Assembly: GCA_025353435.1 (NCBI GenBank)
Contig: JANXQR010000846.1
Span: 1-15,671, forward strand
Source of the DNA: Acidobacteriota bacterium
GTDB taxonomy: Bacteria; Acidobacteriota; Terriglobia; Terriglobales; Acidobacteriaceae
DNA: 15,671 nucleotides
Direction: 5' to 3'
In this document: in pieces, positions 15,153 to 15,671 of the stretch
Layout of the letters: the number at the start of each line of letters is the position of its first letter
How positions within the stretch are numbered: position 1 is the stretch's first letter
Position numbers and translations under genes: made by a program
The notes under the pieces: model-generated
Databases searched by the model: none
What the model saw: the letters and a program-made list of their open reading frames with translations, nothing else
What the model was told of the DNA's origin: nothing

Positions 15153-15208
15153 GCGGTTACTCCGGCCCAAGCGTCTTCAGCGATGCCCTTCTTCGAAATC
15201 CAACTATG

Positions 15209-15671
15209 CTAACTCGCGGAATCTGATTCGTCTGCAATACCATTGCGCAGAATTCCGATTCCATCGATTTCGACTTCAACCACATCGCCAGGATTCATCC
15301 AGAGAGGCGGAGTCCGTTTTACACCCACCCCCCCCGGTGTGCCCGTAACGATCACGTCTCCAGGTACGAGCGGGTTGAAGGTCGAACAGTATTCAACCAA
15401 AGTTGGAAGGTCGAAGATCATGTCGCCGAGTTTCGCTTGCTGCACCATCTCGCCGTTAAGCCGCGTCATGATTCCCCGCATCGCCAAATCGCTCAGCTCA
15501 TCCGGCGTCACCATCCATGGGCCAAAACCACCAGTTTTAGGAAAGTTCTTGCCCGGCGTAAATTGGTGCGTATGATGCTGCCAATCGCGCACACTGCCGT
15601 CGTTGTAGCACGCAAATCCAGCAATGTGTTCCAATGCCCGGTCTCTTGCGATATACCTCCCAGGCTTCCCG
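15209..15671 (-). CDS. FAH-family hydrolase/isomerase, 3' part
   Basis: This is the C-terminal 153 residues or so of a fumarylacetoacetate hydrolase (FAH) family protein; the frame stays open to the right edge, so the start is outside the window. Family marks are CYNDGSVRDWQHHTHQFTPG, GKNFPKTGGFGPW, and the metal-site loop GDVIVTGTPGGVG. Members cleave or isomerise 2,4-diketo acids. In meta-cleavage pathways they process the ring-opened product (for example HpcE or DntG) or act as acylpyruvate hydrolases. As first known gene of the minus-strand run it probably handles the product of the downstream-encoded dioxygenase. The GTPGGVG loop contains a run of eight G on the coding strand (15328-15335). 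The exact reaction cannot be assigned. Confidence 0.85.
   Translation of the reverse strand, partial: GKPGRYIARDRALEHIAGFACYNDGSVRDWQHHTHQFTPGKNFPKTGGFGPWMVTPDELSDLAMRGIMTRLNGEMVQQAKLGDMIFDLPTLVEYCSTFNPLVPGDVIVTGTPGGVGVKRTPPLWMNPGDVVEVEIDGIGILRNGIADESDSAS

Noticed and set aside
1..15671. Mobile elements, CRISPR arrays, tRNA or rRNA genes, defence or phage genes
   Set aside because: I read both strands and saw no transposase, integrase, terminal inverted repeats, regular repeats or tRNA-like clover-leaf; all space is filled by catabolic genes.

Overview
The window reads as a catabolic island for plant- and lignin-derived aromatic acids from a Gram-negative-type, probably soil-living bacterium. 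Base composition looks moderately GC-rich by eye (not computed). The families and the split pcaD/pcaC genes fit a proteobacterium or an acidobacterium; I cannot name the organism. Coding density is very high. No stretch above 300 bases lacks a gene, and I see no tRNA, rRNA, CRISPR array, insertion sequence or transporter.

Region 1 (bases 1-11943, plus strand) is one uninterrupted run of twelve genes: pcaI (3' part only), pcaJ, pcaF, pcaH, pcaG, pcaB, pcaD, pcaC, pobA, ech, ferA, vdh. Gaps are 42 bases or less and several genes overlap, so it looks like one long operon whose promoter lies left of the window. Read in metabolic order it starts at the 3' end. FerA (an ADP-forming CoA ligase) activates a 4-hydroxycinnamate. 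Ech removes acetyl-CoA to give a 4-hydroxybenzaldehyde, and Vdh oxidises that to the benzoate. PobA turns 4-hydroxybenzoate into protocatechuate, and PcaHG opens the ring. PcaB, PcaC and PcaD give 3-oxoadipate, and PcaIJ and PcaF yield succinyl-CoA plus acetyl-CoA. Every enzyme from p-coumarate to central metabolism is present. No vanillate O-demethylase is visible, so ferulate would stop at vanillate unless that enzyme lies elsewhere.

Region 2 (bases 11964-15671, minus strand) converges on Region 1, with only 20 bases between stop codons. In transcription order it holds a fumarylacetoacetate-hydrolase (FAH) family gene (cut by the right edge), a two-domain type I extradiol dioxygenase, a flavin monooxygenase of the MhpA-like group, and a TetR-family regulator. 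The three enzymes form a hydroxylate / meta-cleave / hydrolyse module whose substrate cannot be read from sequence. It is the least explained part of the window. The TetR gene has a plausible promoter of its own and a near-perfect palindrome just upstream of its start, which suggests autoregulation.
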